From: Candidatus Sulfopaludibacter sp. SbA3 | GTDB lineage: Bacteria > Acidobacteriota > Terriglobia > Bryobacterales > Bryobacteraceae | Length of the DNA: 7,943 nucleotides | Assembly: GCA_900290315.1 (NCBI GenBank) | Contig: OKRF01000385.1 | Coordinates: 1,610 to 9,552 of the forward strand | Direction: 5' to 3' | Part shown: positions 1-5,835 of the stretch, in pieces | How positions within the stretch are numbered: the first letter of the stretch is position 1 | How the letters are laid out: every line of letters begins with the position of its first letter | The notes under the pieces: model-generated | What the model saw: the letters and a program-made list of their open reading frames with translations, nothing else | The model's database searches: none | What the model was told of the DNA's origin: nothing | Position numbers and translations under genes: made by a program

Positions 1-1
1 A

Positions 2-568
2 AATGCCGTCGGTCTTGGCCAGAGCCCCGCTCTTCGCTTCGGTGTGGACTACTTCGCCGTTGACTGCGAAATCGATCTTATCGGCTCCCACTCGCACTTC
101 GAGGGCGTTGGTGGATTTCCCGGTGGCGGGGTCCGGCTTCTTCACCGAGTCGCTGGGCGTCTTCGGCGATACGATGCTGGTAGCGTCACCGTTGCGGCTC
201 TTGATCAGCCAGGTGCCATTCTGGGCAACCGTAAAATAGAGGTAGCTTTGTTGCGCGCCTTCCAGGCCGCTGCCGCCGAATACCAGGCCGTAATAATTGA
301 TGTGGCTGCTCGGCTTCATCAAGGTGAATGTGCCCTTTAGGGTGTAAGTGCCAGTTGCCGTATTGGCCGGATTCCAGTACACCGCCGCCTGAGGATTGGT
401 GGCGTGGAACCCCGTACCTTCGGTGACGAACTTGACATCGCCGGGGGCGTCCGGGTCCGATGCGGACGTGCTGTGATCGATGCGCATCTTCCAGCCCTTC
501 GGTGCCTGGGCGACCAGCGGCGTCAGGGCGGCCAGCGCGAGGACCACAACTGGGACGTGTAGCTTCAT
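2..568 (-). CDS. Secreted LamG/concanavalin-like protein of unknown function (3' end cut by window edge)
   Basis: The ATG at 568 opens a frame that stays open for 189 codons and runs off the left edge, so the C-terminus is missing. An AAGGAG Shine-Dalgarno (578-583) lies 9 nt upstream and fixes the start. Residues 1-20 form a signal peptide (MKLHVPVVVLALAALTPLVA, cleavage likely before QAPKG), so the product is exported. The rest is rich in beta-strand-like segments: a YWNPANTATGTY stretch near 64-75, NYYGLVFGG near 91-99, a YLYFTVAQNGTWLIKSRNG-type hairpin near 109-127, and VNGEVVH near 169-175. This pattern resembles LamG/DUF1080-type concanavalin folds that bind or process carbohydrate. 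No catalytic residue can be assigned, so the activity is unknown. It probably ends a few tens of residues beyond the edge. It has its own promoter and is not obviously coupled to the upstream FecR-like gene. Confidence 0.8.
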   Translation of the reverse strand, partial: MKLHVPVVVLALAALTPLVAQAPKGWKMRIDHSTSASDPDAPGDVKFVTEGTGFHATNPQAAVYWNPANTATGTYTLKGTFTLMKPSSHINYYGLVFGGSGLEGAQQSYLYFTVAQNGTWLIKSRNGDATSIVSPKTPSDSVKKPDPATGKSTNALEVRVGADKIDFAVNGEVVHTEAKSGALAKTDGI

Positions 569-603
569 GTGATTTTTCTCCTTACAATCCGTGATCGGAC
601 ACC

Positions 604-609
604 ATTATA
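604..609 (-). promoter_or_regulatory. Consensus -10 box for the secreted LamG-like gene
   Basis: On the minus strand, positions 609 to 604 read TATAAT, a perfect sigma70-type -10 hexamer. Transcription would start near 597, giving a leader of about 29 nt that contains the AAGGAG ribosome site. The usual -35 position (about 627-632) does not resemble TTGACA. It falls inside the C-rich/G-rich heptad repeat. Any promoter activity may therefore depend on an activator, an alternative sigma factor or DNA structure. This is inference from position and sequence only. Confidence 0.55.
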
Positions 610-611
610 GC

Positions 612-643
612 GGGGGTTGGGGGTTGGGGGTTAGGGATTGGGG
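612..643 (+). repeat. G-tract heptad repeat, potential G-quadruplex
   Basis: Five G-runs of 5, 5, 5, 3 and 4 bases are separated by TT, TT, TTA and ATT spacers. The first part is a tandem GGGGGTT heptad. Four or more G-runs with loops of 2-3 nt meet the usual G-quadruplex pattern, on the plus strand, which is the template strand for the minus-strand gene starting at 568. The tract lies between the FecR-like stop codon (651-653) and the -10 box (604-609). Similar G-run arrays are, from memory, common between genes in acidobacteria, so this may be one copy of a dispersed element. Confidence 0.7.
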
Positions 644-650
644 CGCTAGT

Positions 651-1397
651 CTAGCGTCCGCGGGCTGGTGGTGGCGGACCGTGAGGAGCGGGAGTCGGGG
701 TCACCGGTCTCGGCGAATTCGCGGCCCTCTGGTGCAACGCCGCGCCGCGTCCGCCGCCACCACCGCCGAAAGAACCCACGACATCGATCACCTGGATCAC
801 GTTTGCCAGCACGATCATGGCACGGGCCAGGCGGGAGACGGCCGGGGTGATGCGGAACTCAGGGTTCGCCGGGTCGCCGCGCGCAATCATCTTCTCCCCT
901 GGATGCACCCACTGGGACCCGCCTGGAGCGGTGACCTGGACACTGCCTTCCCGGGGGATGATTTCCGATTCTCCCCCAGGCTTGATGGCCACAGAGTATA
1001 CGCCGGCTTGTGACGGAAGCACGGTCACGCTCGGCGTGTGCACTTCGGCCGTGGCCGGGCCCGGCCCATCCACGTGGTAAATCAAAGCACCCGAGACGAT
1101 CGTGATGTGGAAATGCGCGGCATCAAGCTGGGCCATCCGCACCTCGGAATTGGCGGACAGTTGGAAACTGTTGACGCCATCCAGAAGGACGACAGCGAAG
1201 GACTTCGCTTCGGAAGCCAGGCAGTCGCCCTCTTGCAGCGCAGTGGCGGTGTCGAGCGGTGTGGCCAGCGCGGTATCGCCGCGGCGGATGTTGACCGCGC
1301 CTTTCACGATGGTGGCATGCGGCGCCTGAGCCTGAAGCCAAGGCGCGAGGAACAGGGCCCCTGCAGCGGCCAGGGACGAATATCGCAGAATGCGCAC
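651..1397 (-). CDS. Exported FecR-domain protein with Gly/Pro-rich tail
   Basis: This 248-residue protein starts at a GTG (1397) with an AGGAG Shine-Dalgarno 7 nt upstream (about 1405-1409). Residues 1-24 look like a signal peptide (RILRYSSLAAAGALFLAPW, then LQAQ). A FecR-like beta-rich domain spans about 28-178. Its recognisable features are an LQEGDCLASEAKS stretch at 54-66, an LLDG-S-QLSANSEVRM segment at 71-88, an SGALIYHV strand and a late VHPGEKM turn at 164-170. FecR proper relays ferric-citrate signals to an ECF sigma factor. Here there is no cytoplasmic anti-sigma region, no transmembrane anchor and no sigma-factor neighbour, so a structural or envelope role is as likely as signalling. 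After a hydrophobic stretch (about 190-208) comes a run of six Gly (211-216) and a proline-rich end (230-248). The specific function is unknown. Confidence 0.8.
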   Translation of the reverse strand: MRILRYSSLAAAGALFLAPWLQAQAPHATIVKGAVNIRRGDTALATPLDTATALQEGDCLASEAKSFAVVLLDGVNSFQLSANSEVRMAQLDAAHFHITIVSGALIYHVDGPGPATAEVHTPSVTVLPSQAGVYSVAIKPGGESEIIPREGSVQVTAPGGSQWVHPGEKMIARGDPANPEFRITPAVSRLARAMIVLANVIQVIDVVGSFGGGGGGRGAALHQRAANSPRPVTPTPAPHGPPPPARGR

Positions 1398-1493
1398 GTG
1401 AGCTCTCCTGTACCGGGTACCAAGTCGATGGTACGCCTGATGGCGCCGCCCGTCGCGCCTCTTTAGAGCTACTGGCGCACGATCCGGCCCGGC

Positions 1494-1501
1494 AGTATAG
1501 T
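1494..1501. promoter_or_regulatory. Possible overlapping divergent -10 elements
   Basis: The sequence AGTATAGT holds TATAGT on the plus strand (1496-1501) and TATACT on the minus strand (1499 to 1494). Both are one mismatch from TATAAT and they lie between divergent genes. Plus-strand transcription would begin near 1508, just ahead of the AGAGGA ribosome site used for the ATG at 1524. The minus-strand transcript would have a leader of about 90 nt before the FecR-like GTG. No convincing -35 box is visible on either side, so the call is tentative. Confidence 0.3.
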
Positions 1502-1523
1502 GATGTCAGAGGATGTTACTCGT

Positions 1524-1871
1524 ATGTATTGCCCACGCTGCCTGGTGGAATACCGAGAAGGGTTCACTCTGTGCGCGGATTGCCGGGTGAAACTGAAACC
1601 CGGCGTACCTCCGCCACCCGACCCGCCTGAGCCGGATGTGGAACTGGTCACCGTGCTGGAAACCAGCGATCCTGTGCTGCTCTCGCTTGCCCGGAGCACC
1701 CTGGAAGAGACGCGAATCGAATTCACAGAGAAGGGTGCCGTCTACCTGGATGGCGCCCGGCCGAGTTACATGCTGGACTGGTTCGGCAACGCCGCCTGCA
1801 TCCTGGTGAGGCAGGAAGACGAGGCCAAAGCCCGGGAATTGCTGCAGAGCTTGACTATCGCTAAAAGTTAA
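1524..1871 (+). CDS. Small zinc-ribbon protein with DUF2007-like domain
   Basis: The product has 115 residues. It begins with a treble-clef-like zinc site, CPRC at 3-6 and CADC at 17-20, in the arrangement MYCPRCLVEYREGFTLCADC. A proline-rich linker (about 27-38) follows, then a small alpha/beta domain (about 40-112) resembling DUF2007 'putative signal transducing' proteins: a VTVLETSDPVLLSLARSTLEE segment split between strand and helix, and a final EAKARELLQSL helix. It is presumably cytoplasmic and metal-binding; its partner is unknown. Earlier in-frame starts exist at GTG 1500 and ATG 1503. I prefer ATG 1524 because family members begin directly with M-x-C-x-x-C, AGAGGA (1508-1513) precedes it, and a possible -10 at 1496-1501 would place the transcript start after the earlier codons. 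Its 3' end overlaps the convergent receptor gene by 11 bp. Confidence 0.8.
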   Translation: MYCPRCLVEYREGFTLCADCRVKLKPGVPPPPDPPEPDVELVTVLETSDPVLLSLARSTLEETRIEFTEKGAVYLDGARPSYMLDWFGNAACILVRQEDEAKARELLQSLTIAKS

Positions 1872-3045
1872 AGCGCACCTGCAGGTCGATGCGGCGGACG
1901 CCGACGATTCCGCCGCCACCGGCCAGCGCTACCGATTCGCCGAATAGCGAGGAGCTCAAGTTGCCCACGGGTGTCGCCATGTTCGGGTGATTCAGGAAGT
2001 TGCGCGCGTTCACGCTGAACACCAGCTCCTTGGGGTCTTCCTTCGGCTTGCCATTCTCCGGCTTGCTCAGAGTAATGGTCTTGGAGAGGCGCAGGTTGCA
2101 GGAGATCTGTCCCGGTCCCACGGCAAAATTGCGCGGCAGAATCGTCTGCCCAGGCAGGGGCGACAGGTCGAACGCGCCGTATGCCGTGCGGACCACACTG
2201 GGCCGTGTGAGATCCGTGGCGATAGCCGGCCGGTCCGTAAACAGGGTGTCGCCGTTGATGTCCCGGCCGATGGTGATGTTGAACGGCCGTCCCGAAGCGG
2301 CGGTCAGGAACGGGCTCACCCGCAGTCCCCACCGAGTGGACCACGACCCGTTAAACTGCACACGATTGCGAATGCTGAAGGCAGCCCGCCCGTACTCGGG
2401 ACCCAGGTTATAGGAATCGGCCGGGAAGGTGCCTGCGCCATCAGTGTCGCTGCGGGCGTTGTTCAGGGTGTAGGAGCCGTTGAACGTGAGCTTGGCATTC
2501 ACCCGCGCGGTCACGCTGCCGATGAGTTGATCCTGATTGAATCGCCCGCTGGACTCATAAAGGTAGAGGGCGCTGACCCCGCCGTATGGCAGCAGTCCGC
2601 TGCCCGGCAGCGGAGCATTGGTATTGCGCGATCGCAGTTCATGCGCGCCGTGCGTGTGCAGATAGGTGATGGTGGCAACGATATTCTTGGGCAGTTGCCG
2701 TTCTGCCGCCAGCGCGGTCTGCGCCAGTTGCGGCGCGCGATTGCCCGCGTACAGTTCGCGAATCGCCTGCGGCTGTTGGCTGGCGGCAAGCTGGGCCGCG
2801 GTGGGCACCAGCGGGTAGAAGTCCGGAGAGTCCACCACGAATTGCTGTTGGTGGATGCCGTCGCGCCGCAGTGCATCCAGCGCCAGGCTTTCACTGATGC
2901 GTTCGTAGAAGACGCCGATCCCGGCGCGCAGCACCGTCTTGGGCGGTTTGTTGCCCTGGGCGCCCGGTCCGTAGGCAATGCCCAAGCGAGGCGCCACATC
3001 GCGGTGGTCTCCCAGGTGGTTCTGCCATTCGTAGCGCAGCCCCAT
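1861..3045 (-). CDS. C-terminal barrel fragment of the TonB-dependent receptor
   Basis: This frame encodes about 394 residues from an internal ATG (MGLRYEWQN) and remains open further upstream, to the duplication. The content is beta-barrel: alternating aromatic and polar strands, an N-A-R-N-F-L-N-H-P motif near the end, and a C-terminal strand ending QVRFNF, with the terminal Phe typical of outer-membrane barrel proteins. No Shine-Dalgarno precedes the internal ATG and there is no signal peptide, so independent production of a useful protein is unlikely. It is best read as the remaining part of the receptor gene. Its TAG lies inside the last codons of the convergent zinc-ribbon gene. Confidence 0.8.
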   Translation of the reverse strand: MGLRYEWQNHLGDHRDVAPRLGIAYGPGAQGNKPPKTVLRAGIGVFYERISESLALDALRRDGIHQQQFVVDSPDFYPLVPTAAQLAASQQPQAIRELYAGNRAPQLAQTALAAERQLPKNIVATITYLHTHGAHELRSRNTNAPLPGSGLLPYGGVSALYLYESSGRFNQDQLIGSVTARVNAKLTFNGSYTLNNARSDTDGAGTFPADSYNLGPEYGRAAFSIRNRVQFNGSWSTRWGLRVSPFLTAASGRPFNITIGRDINGDTLFTDRPAIATDLTRPSVVRTAYGAFDLSPLPGQTILPRNFAVGPGQISCNLRLSKTITLSKPENGKPKEDPKELVFSVNARNFLNHPNMATPVGNLSSSLFGESVALAGGGGIVGVRRIDLQVRFNF

Positions 3046-3102
3046 GCTGATGGTGAACGCCGGCCGGAGCTTCCAATCGTCCTGATAGAACAGCCCGGCG
3101 TC

Positions 3103-3154
3103 GTATTGGTTCAGGGATGCCAGCGGATGTATTGGTTCAGGGATGCCAGCGGAT
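3103..3154. repeat. Perfect 26-bp tandem duplication inside the receptor gene
   Basis: Positions 3103-3128 and 3129-3154 are identical over 26 bases and directly adjacent. Both copies begin GTATTGGTTCAGGG and end CCAGCGGAT on the plus strand. Because 26 is not a multiple of three, the second copy shifts the receptor frame. Perfect identity implies a recent event. Loss of one copy by slipped pairing or recombination would restore the gene. Confidence 0.95.
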
Positions 3155-4619
3155 TGCCGGCCGCTAGGGAGAACTGGCTGGCGCCGCCGCCCGCGGCACG
3201 AATCTGTTGCGGCGTAAGGCCGTTCTGCAATCCCTGCAAAGTAAGTTGGTAACTGGCCAGCGACGAAAATGTGTAAGTGCCGGTGTAGTTTGTGGTGTCC
3301 TGGTCTTTCAGGATGACGGCGCGGAGGCGCCCGCCCCAGCGCATGAGATGCGTTCCGCGAGTGTAAGTAGTGAGGTCCTGCGCCTCGAAGCGGTCCTGGC
3401 TGTTGAACGAAAGAGTCAATGGCGGCCCGCCGCCGGTGAAAGAATCGAGCACCGTAGTGGTGAACTGGTTGGCCGTGCCTTCCTGGTGGGATCGCTGGCG
3501 CGAATAGCGCGCGCGGGTCTCGTGAATCAGGTGCGCGCCGAAGATGCCGCTTTCCACCGCCTGCCAGCGGTCTTCCGAATCGTGGTTCTGGTAAGCGCGG
3601 GTGGCCAGAGAGAAGCCGCCGACTCCCTGGTTCTCCTGGGCGTCGCGCGAGTACATATACGATGCCGACAGAGTGTGATTGGCGGAGATCTGCCGGTCGA
3701 TTTTCAGATTCTCTTCGGTGCCGGAAAGCGGCGTCACCAACGCCTGGGAGACGGCCAGCGGCTGCATGTCAGGGCCGAGCGTGACGGCGTTGATAAACGC
3801 ATCCTCAGTGATCTTGCGAATTTCGAAATCGCCCGAGAACGAAGTCTTCTTCCCCAGGGACCCGCTGAATTCGCCCTCCCACTGGCGCCGTTCGTACGGA
3901 GGTTTCGTGGTCGAGAACGGATTGCGCGAATTGAACGCGTCGTTGCCGTATTGGAACAGCAGGTTGCCGTGAAAATCCTCCGTTCCGGGCTTGGTGAAGA
4001 TCTCGATTCGGCCATAGCCCAGCTTGTCGAACTGGGCGGCGAAAGGGCTCTGATTGACGCGCACTTCGCGAATGGAGGATTTCGGCGGTAAGCGGCCGCC
4101 CGTGAAACCGTCAATGTAAATCTGGCCGCCATCCGGCCCGGCAGCCGAGCCCGCCAAGGCTTGCAGGTCTGCCGCCAGGTCGTCTGGGTCATCGGAAAGC
4201 GCGTCCAGGTCCTTGCCCCGGAGCACCAGCGCGCTGGCGTTGCTGGAAGGGTCCATCTCCAGCTTGATGGTGTCTTGCACGGTGATCTGTTCGGAATTCA
4301 CCGGCAGAGTGAGCGGCACGTCTAACATCTGAACGCGGTCCGGCGCCACCTCGCATTGCGCCAGAACGAACGGCGCGAAGCCGGTGGCAGATACACGAAT
4401 CTCGTATCTTCCACCCGCCAGATTCGGAATCAGATATTGTCCCTGCATGTCTGTGCGCGCACTCCTGGCGGCGAGTTGTTTGCCGGAGAGGGTTACGGCG
4501 GCATTCGGCACGGCGCCACCCGACGGGTCGGTCACGCGGCCGCGCAGCACGGCGGTGTTCTGGGCCCACAGACCGCTCGTGGCGAGCGCCATGGACGCAA
4601 TCAAGATGTGACGATTCAT
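3111..4619 (-). CDS. N-terminal fragment of the TonB-dependent receptor (regulatory-like domain, plug, start of barrel)
   Basis: This 502-residue frame holds a signal peptide (1-20, ending SGLWAQ). A carboxypeptidase-regulatory-like beta-sandwich follows at about 23-105, marked by GRVTDPSGGAVPNAAVTL and a GQYLIPNLAGGRYEIRV-type core. A plug-like region covers about 110-215, with GGQIYIDGFTGG at 164-175, REVRVNQSPFAAQFD at 184-198 and GRIEIFTKPGT at 203-213. The first barrel strands start near 216 (HGNLLFQYGNDAFNSRNPFS). This order matches Oar-like receptors. The last five residues (IRWHP) are out of frame, so the protein would lack roughly the second half of the barrel. It would probably not insert into the outer membrane and would likely be degraded. 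Confidence 0.85.
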   Translation of the reverse strand: MNRHILIASMALATSGLWAQNTAVLRGRVTDPSGGAVPNAAVTLSGKQLAARSARTDMQGQYLIPNLAGGRYEIRVSATGFAPFVLAQCEVAPDRVQMLDVPLTLPVNSEQITVQDTIKLEMDPSSNASALVLRGKDLDALSDDPDDLAADLQALAGSAAGPDGGQIYIDGFTGGRLPPKSSIREVRVNQSPFAAQFDKLGYGRIEIFTKPGTEDFHGNLLFQYGNDAFNSRNPFSTTKPPYERRQWEGEFSGSLGKKTSFSGDFEIRKITEDAFINAVTLGPDMQPLAVSQALVTPLSGTEENLKIDRQISANHTLSASYMYSRDAQENQGVGGFSLATRAYQNHDSEDRWQAVESGIFGAHLIHETRARYSRQRSHQEGTANQFTTTVLDSFTGGGPPLTLSFNSQDRFEAQDLTTYTRGTHLMRWGGRLRAVILKDQDTTNYTGTYTFSSLASYQLTLQGLQNGLTPQQIRAAGGGASQFSLAAGNPLASLNQYIRWHP

Positions 4620-5293
4620 TTAGGTTGTGAGATGCTGCCGTATTTCGCCAGCACAAACCCGGCGTCTTTCACTGGGCCGATGCCGGCGGCGTACCACTTG
4701 TGGCCGGTGACGCCTTTTTCCAGAGGCGTAGTCTCGGCGGCGTGAATGCAGTTCCGAAACGTGCCCGCGGGTGTCACGACGGTTTCGGTCTCCGACACAA
4801 TTTCCACGCGGTCCATCCCCACCCCGGGCGCCTGCTCCTGGTAAAAGCGCTGGCCCTCCCTCGGCTTGCCGGGCATCATCAGGCCGAAGCTGGCGCCTTT
4901 GACACCGGAGAGCCACGCGCCCTCATGGCCGGCTACCGTCCCGTTCTTGTACACGTCCACGTCTTCGCCCATGTAGTACACGTCGTTGGTTGCCGAATCG
5001 ATGGCGTAGTAGTCACGGGTCAATTCGACCAACAGCCCGTTCTTCATCTCCCGGTCTTCCACGATCCGGCACTCTACACCGTCGATCACGCGAGTCGCGG
5101 CCAGGACCGTCAACGTGTCGGTATCCTTGCCGTCGCGATACGACAACTGATAGCCGGGGGTGAGCGGAAAGTACGGGTTCGCGCCCTGCACCCCCAGCGA
5201 TTTCTTATTAACCGGGAAGACGGACTGCCAGTCTTTCGCGGTCTGCGCGCCGAGCAGGACCGCCAGGCACAACACCGGCAGCGCGCGCCGCAT
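4616..5293 (-). CDS. Exported protein of unknown function, middle gene of the receptor operon
   Basis: The 225-residue product has a short basic N-terminus and a hydrophobic core (RRALPVLCLAVLLGAQTA), consistent with a signal peptide cleaved near residue 16-19. The mature part starts with DWQSVFPVN and has a conserved-looking NPYFPLTPG at 39-47. Alternating strands follow, including VIDGVECRIVEDRE at 69-82, an acidic YYMGEDVDVY at 106-115, and a closing GTFRNCIHAAETTPLEKG and YAAGIGPVKD. I recognise a similar pattern in uncharacterised bacterial secreted proteins but cannot assign a function. Cys75 and Cys182 could pair as a disulfide in the periplasm; this is inference. Its ATG overlaps the preceding stop as TAATG, with only a weak AAAGAG nearby. 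Its own TGA overlaps the receptor start as ATGA, so the three genes are probably translated as a coupled unit. Confidence 0.8.
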   Translation of the reverse strand: MRRALPVLCLAVLLGAQTAKDWQSVFPVNKKSLGVQGANPYFPLTPGYQLSYRDGKDTDTLTVLAATRVIDGVECRIVEDREMKNGLLVELTRDYYAIDSATNDVYYMGEDVDVYKNGTVAGHEGAWLSGVKGASFGLMMPGKPREGQRFYQEQAPGVGMDRVEIVSETETVVTPAGTFRNCIHAAETTPLEKGVTGHKWYAAGIGPVKDAGFVLAKYGSISQPK

Positions 5294-5748
5294 TACTCTT
5301 TGGTCTCCGCGCCGTCGGCCTTCACCAGCACCTCCATTTTCTTTCCGGCCTTGGTGGTGTATCCCGCTTCGTACATCGCGGCTTCACCGGTCTTGGTGAA
5401 GGTCTCCACCATGGTGAGCTTTCCGGCGCCGACCTTCTTCAGAATGGCGGCCTTGGCTGCGGTGGGAATGGCGTCGATGGCGGTCTCTTCCTCCACCAGG
5501 AGCAGTTTGCCCTTGGCATCCACGTTGAAGTCGCGGTGCTTGCCGGCGAGCATGGTTTCCACTTCGAACTGCTCCACGCCGTTTTCCTTTTCCTTGCCGA
5601 TACTCTTGATCTCGGCGCCTTTCAGGTTGTCCGATACGGTCTTCTGCACGGCGGCAGGCAGATCTTTGAGGGCCAGCTTCTTGTCGGCGGCACCGGCAAA
5701 GAAGGCCAGAACGGCTGTAGCGAGAATGACGGCTGCGATGCGTCTCAT
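5293..5748 (-). CDS. Exported PepSY-like protein with two tandem domains, first gene of the receptor operon
   Basis: The ATG at 5748 is preceded by GGAG (5755-5758) six bases upstream. The 151-residue product has a clear signal peptide (RRIAAVILATAVLAFFAGA, cut near residue 20-21). The mature part is lysine-rich and appears to contain two PepSY-like (PF11396-type) units, about 27-88 and 92-146. Each has a short helix beginning at a proline (LPAAVQKTV and IPTAAKAAI), followed by three beta strands with an aromatic in the first strand (EQFEVE and AMYEAG) and a final strand closing the sheet. PepSY-type domains are known in periplasmic proteins that inhibit enzymes or sense ligands. Which applies here is unknown. 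As the promoter-proximal gene of a unit ending in a TonB-dependent receptor, it could bind the transported substrate or regulate its handling. Confidence 0.82.
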   Translation of the reverse strand: MRRIAAVILATAVLAFFAGAADKKLALKDLPAAVQKTVSDNLKGAEIKSIGKEKENGVEQFEVETMLAGKHRDFNVDAKGKLLLVEEETAIDAIPTAAKAAILKKVGAGKLTMVETFTKTGEAAMYEAGYTTKAGKKMEVLVKADGAETKE

Positions 5749-5782
5749 GTTTTTCTCCAGAAAGAAACGGTAACAAACAGAT

Positions 5783-5807
5783 CTGAAAATTGCCTGAAAG
5801 GCTGAAA
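5783..5807 (+). repeat. Three CTGAAA direct repeats in the divergent intergenic region
   Basis: CTGAAA occurs at 5783-5788, 5794-5799 and 5802-5807, within the short gap between the PepSY-like operon and the TtcA-type gene. The spacings of 11 and 8 nt are irregular. The last copy lies 15 nt upstream of the TATACT box and could serve as a poor -35. The set could be an operator for either divergent unit, or may be chance in an AT-richer spacer. Confidence 0.3.
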
Positions 5808-5822
5808 ATCGGCGTGCGTGGC

Positions 5823-5828
5823 TATACT
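5823..5828 (+). promoter_or_regulatory. -10 box TATACT for the TtcA-type gene, suggesting a leaderless transcript
   Basis: TATACT at 5823-5828 matches the -10 consensus at five of six positions. Transcription would start about seven bases downstream, at 5835 or 5836, which is exactly the GTG of the frame beginning VELEKTLLRK. There is no Shine-Dalgarno upstream of either that GTG or the earlier GTG at 5818. This box decides against the earlier start, which would lie upstream of the transcript. Confidence 0.45.
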
Positions 5829-5835
5829 AAATACA

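Larger units (their letters stand above)
1861..4619 (-). pseudogene. TonB-dependent receptor disrupted by a 26-bp tandem duplication
   Basis: Two open frames, 4619-3111 and 3045-1861, are the two halves of one outer-membrane receptor. They are separated by a frameshift that coincides exactly with a perfect 26-bp tandem repeat (3103-3154). With one copy removed, the span is 2,733 bp, or 910 residues plus stop, and the junction reads ASLNQY followed by DAGLFYQDDWKLRP. That is the conserved strand entry seen in this receptor type (QDDW, then GLRYE). With the duplication, the frame ends five residues after the break at a TGA. The repeat unit itself brings a TGA into the shifted frame, so any copy number above one truncates the protein. 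The intact receptor would import a substrate across the outer membrane using TonB energy; the ligand is unknown. The start codon sits in an ATGA overlap with the upstream gene and has no Shine-Dalgarno of its own. Possible explanations are a real mutation, a reversible switch or an assembly error. Confidence 0.88.

Noticed and set aside
612..643. CRISPR-like array from the regular G-tract spacing
   Set aside because: The units are 7 bp without spacers or flanking cas genes; it is a simple tandem repeat.
644..656. CGCTAG-T-CTAGCG palindrome at the FecR-like stop as a terminator
   Set aside because: The one-base centre leaves only a four-pair stem around a five-base loop, and no T-run follows on the minus strand.
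3045..3111. Programmed ribosomal frameshifting to join the receptor halves
   Set aside because: There is no slippery heptamer at the break, and the exact 26-bp duplication explains the shift fully.
1987..3252. 421-codon plus-strand open frame
   Set aside because: It is antisense to the receptor barrel, which has family-like sequence in its own frame. Its composition is Arg/Ala/Gly/Val-rich without motifs, a common shadow in GC-rich DNA.
3207..4091. 294-codon plus-strand open frame
   Set aside because: Antisense to the N-terminal receptor half, with no recognisable domain or ribosome site.
4700..5773. 357-codon plus-strand open frame
   Set aside because: It runs antisense through both the 225-aa and PepSY-like genes, whose signal peptides, ribosome site and stop/start overlaps support the minus strand.
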